This document shows positions 5,768-6,579 of a stretch of 6,579 bases of DNA, piece by piece; within the stretch, counting starts at the first letter, position 1; the number at the start of each line of letters is the position of its first letter. The DNA comes from Gemmatimonadota bacterium. GTDB taxonomy: Bacteria > Gemmatimonadota > Gemmatimonadetes > Gemmatimonadales > Gemmatimonadaceae. Where the stretch lies: contig PLMM01000279.1 of the NCBI GenBank assembly GCA_003142495.1, forward strand, positions 1 through 6,579. The letters run 5' to 3'. The notes under the pieces are model-generated. The model was not told the DNA's origin and ran no database searches. It saw nothing but the letters and a program-made list of their open reading frames with translations. Made by a program: the position numbers and the translations under genes.

Positions 5768-6579
5768 ATGACGCTCGCGCGCGTGACGTCGGCGGCCGAG
5801 GCCGCGGCCCTGGATGCGCGCGTGATCGCGGCGGGGACGCCGGCGCGAACGCTCATGCAGCGCGCGGGCGAGGCGGCGGCGGCGGCGATTCGGCGCGCGT
5901 ACCCCGACGTCGTTGGCGCGACGGTGAACGTGTACGTCGGCCCGGGAAACAATGGCGGCGACGGCTGGGTCGTCGCGCGCGCGCTGTCGGGAATTGGCGC
6001 GCGCGTGTTCGTGCGCGACGTGGGCGAGTCGCGCAGCGATGAGTCGAGGGCCGAGCGCGAGCGCGCGCAGCGCACCGTGACGCGCGGCGAGTCCGCCGAT
6101 GCGCAGCTCATCGTCGACGCGTTGCTTGGCGTCGGCGCGAAGGGCGAGCCGCGCGGCGACATCGCGGCGTGCGTCGCGCGAATAGCGGCCGCGCGCGCGC
6201 GGGGAACAGTCGTCGTGTCGCTTGATGTGCCGAGCGGCGTGGATGCGGACACGGGCGCATCGGCGGGCGCGGTGCGTGCGGATCTCACGCTCACCTTCGG
6301 AACGCTCAAGCGCGGGCTCGCGATCGCGCGCGGGAGCGCGGGCCGGATCGTGGTACTCGATATCGGCCTCGGCAAGGCCGGCGCGGACGACACGCTTTCG
6401 CAACTCGTCGACTCGCACTGGGTGCGCGCGCACGTGCCGCCGATTCTCGCCGATGCGCACAAGGGGACGCGCGGGAAGCTCATCATCATCGGCGGCCAGG
6501 TGGGGATGGCGGGCGCGCCGATGCTTGCGGCGCGCGCGGCCATTCGGAGCGGAATAGGCATGGTGCGCCTCGTCGTCGC
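5768..6579 (+). CDS. nnr: bifunctional NAD(P)H-hydrate epimerase / ADP-dependent NAD(P)H-hydrate dehydratase, 3' partial
   Basis: Nnr repairs NADHX and NADPHX, damaged hydrated cofactors: the N-terminal YjeF_N domain epimerises the R and S forms and the C-terminal kinase-fold domain dehydrates the S form using ADP. The frame stays open to the right edge; 270 residues are visible. The YjeF_N part (about 1-225) shows LMQRAG (29-34), VGPGNNGGDGWVVAR with D65, DALLGVGAKG, LDVPSGVDADTG (from L152, with D153), LTFGTLKRGL and VVLDIGL. The dehydratase domain begins with HKGTRGKLIIIGG (H231 onward) and GMAGAPMLAARAAIRSG, then is cut off. The ATG at 5768 is chosen because family proteins begin with a similar VTxAEMxxLD block (here VTSAAEAAALD); the Shine-Dalgarno is weak (GGCGAG, 5758-5763). 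Alanine runs (A36-A40) and heavy GCG/CGC use make it look more GC-extreme than its neighbours. A terminator-like hairpin lies directly upstream, leaving little room for a separate promoter. Confidence 0.93.
   Translation, partial: MTLARVTSAAEAAALDARVIAAGTPARTLMQRAGEAAAAAIRRAYPDVVGATVNVYVGPGNNGGDGWVVARALSGIGARVFVRDVGESRSDESRAERERAQRTVTRGESADAQLIVDALLGVGAKGEPRGDIAACVARIAAARARGTVVVSLDVPSGVDADTGASAGAVRADLTLTFGTLKRGLAIARGSAGRIVVLDIGLGKAGADDTLSQLVDSHWVRAHVPPILADAHKGTRGKLIIIGGQVGMAGAPMLAARAAIRSGIGMVRLVV

Noticed and set aside
1..6579. Defence island, mobile element, CRISPR or other novel multi-gene system
   Set aside because: All genes but one belong to well-known metabolic or membrane-protease families, with no repeats, integrases or anomalous gene content. 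CPBP proteases occasionally accompany bacteriocin loci, but no such partner is visible here.

Overview
The window is a dense, GC-rich stretch with every supported gene on the + strand: a 5'-truncated CPBP (CAAX-type) intramembrane protease, a 3-hydroxyacyl-CoA dehydrogenase, an acyl-CoA dehydrogenase, a leucine-dehydrogenase-type amino acid dehydrogenase, serine hydroxymethyltransferase (glyA), a small Minf_1886-like protein of unknown function, and a 3'-truncated bifunctional NAD(P)HX repair enzyme (nnr). No rRNA, tRNA, CRISPR array, insertion sequence, integrase or phage gene is visible. The GC-rich codon use, the Minf_1886-like protein (a family I associate with Planctomycetes, Verrucomicrobia and Gemmatimonadota) and the glyA / Minf_1886 / nnr order suggest an aerobic heterotroph, possibly Gemmatimonadota. 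That assignment is inference from protein style and gene order.

Layout. Positions 2-595 hold the protease tail, whose stop overlaps the start of the 3-hydroxyacyl-CoA dehydrogenase (592-1440) in an ATGA. A 39-nt gap leads to the acyl-CoA dehydrogenase (1480-2646) and a 31-nt gap to the amino acid dehydrogenase (2678-3793). A 72-nt gap with a purine-rich tract and a short hairpin precedes glyA (3866-5185). A 78-nt gap with a strong 10-bp hairpin separates glyA from the Minf_1886-like gene (5264-5650), which begins at a TTG placed 8 nt after GGAGG. A good intrinsic-terminator candidate follows (5714-5744), only 23 nt before the nnr start (5768, running off the window). No gap between genes exceeds about 120 nt.

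How the genes fit together. Three NAD- or FAD-linked dehydrogenases in a row suggest amino acid and short-chain or branched-chain acyl-CoA catabolism: the amino acid dehydrogenase would deaminate leucine, valine or isoleucine to 2-oxoacids, and the acyl-CoA and 3-hydroxyacyl-CoA dehydrogenases would carry out the two oxidation steps of beta-oxidation-like breakdown. The 2-oxoacid dehydrogenase, enoyl-CoA hydratase and thiolase needed to connect them are not here. GlyA supplies glycine and one-carbon units, and Nnr repairs hydrated NADH and NADPH; both are housekeeping.

The region looks like ordinary core metabolism. I found no convincing new multi-gene system. The points worth a second look are the RNA structures in the gaps around glyA and nnr, an overlapping 29-codon reading frame at the terminator, and the uncharacterised small protein.
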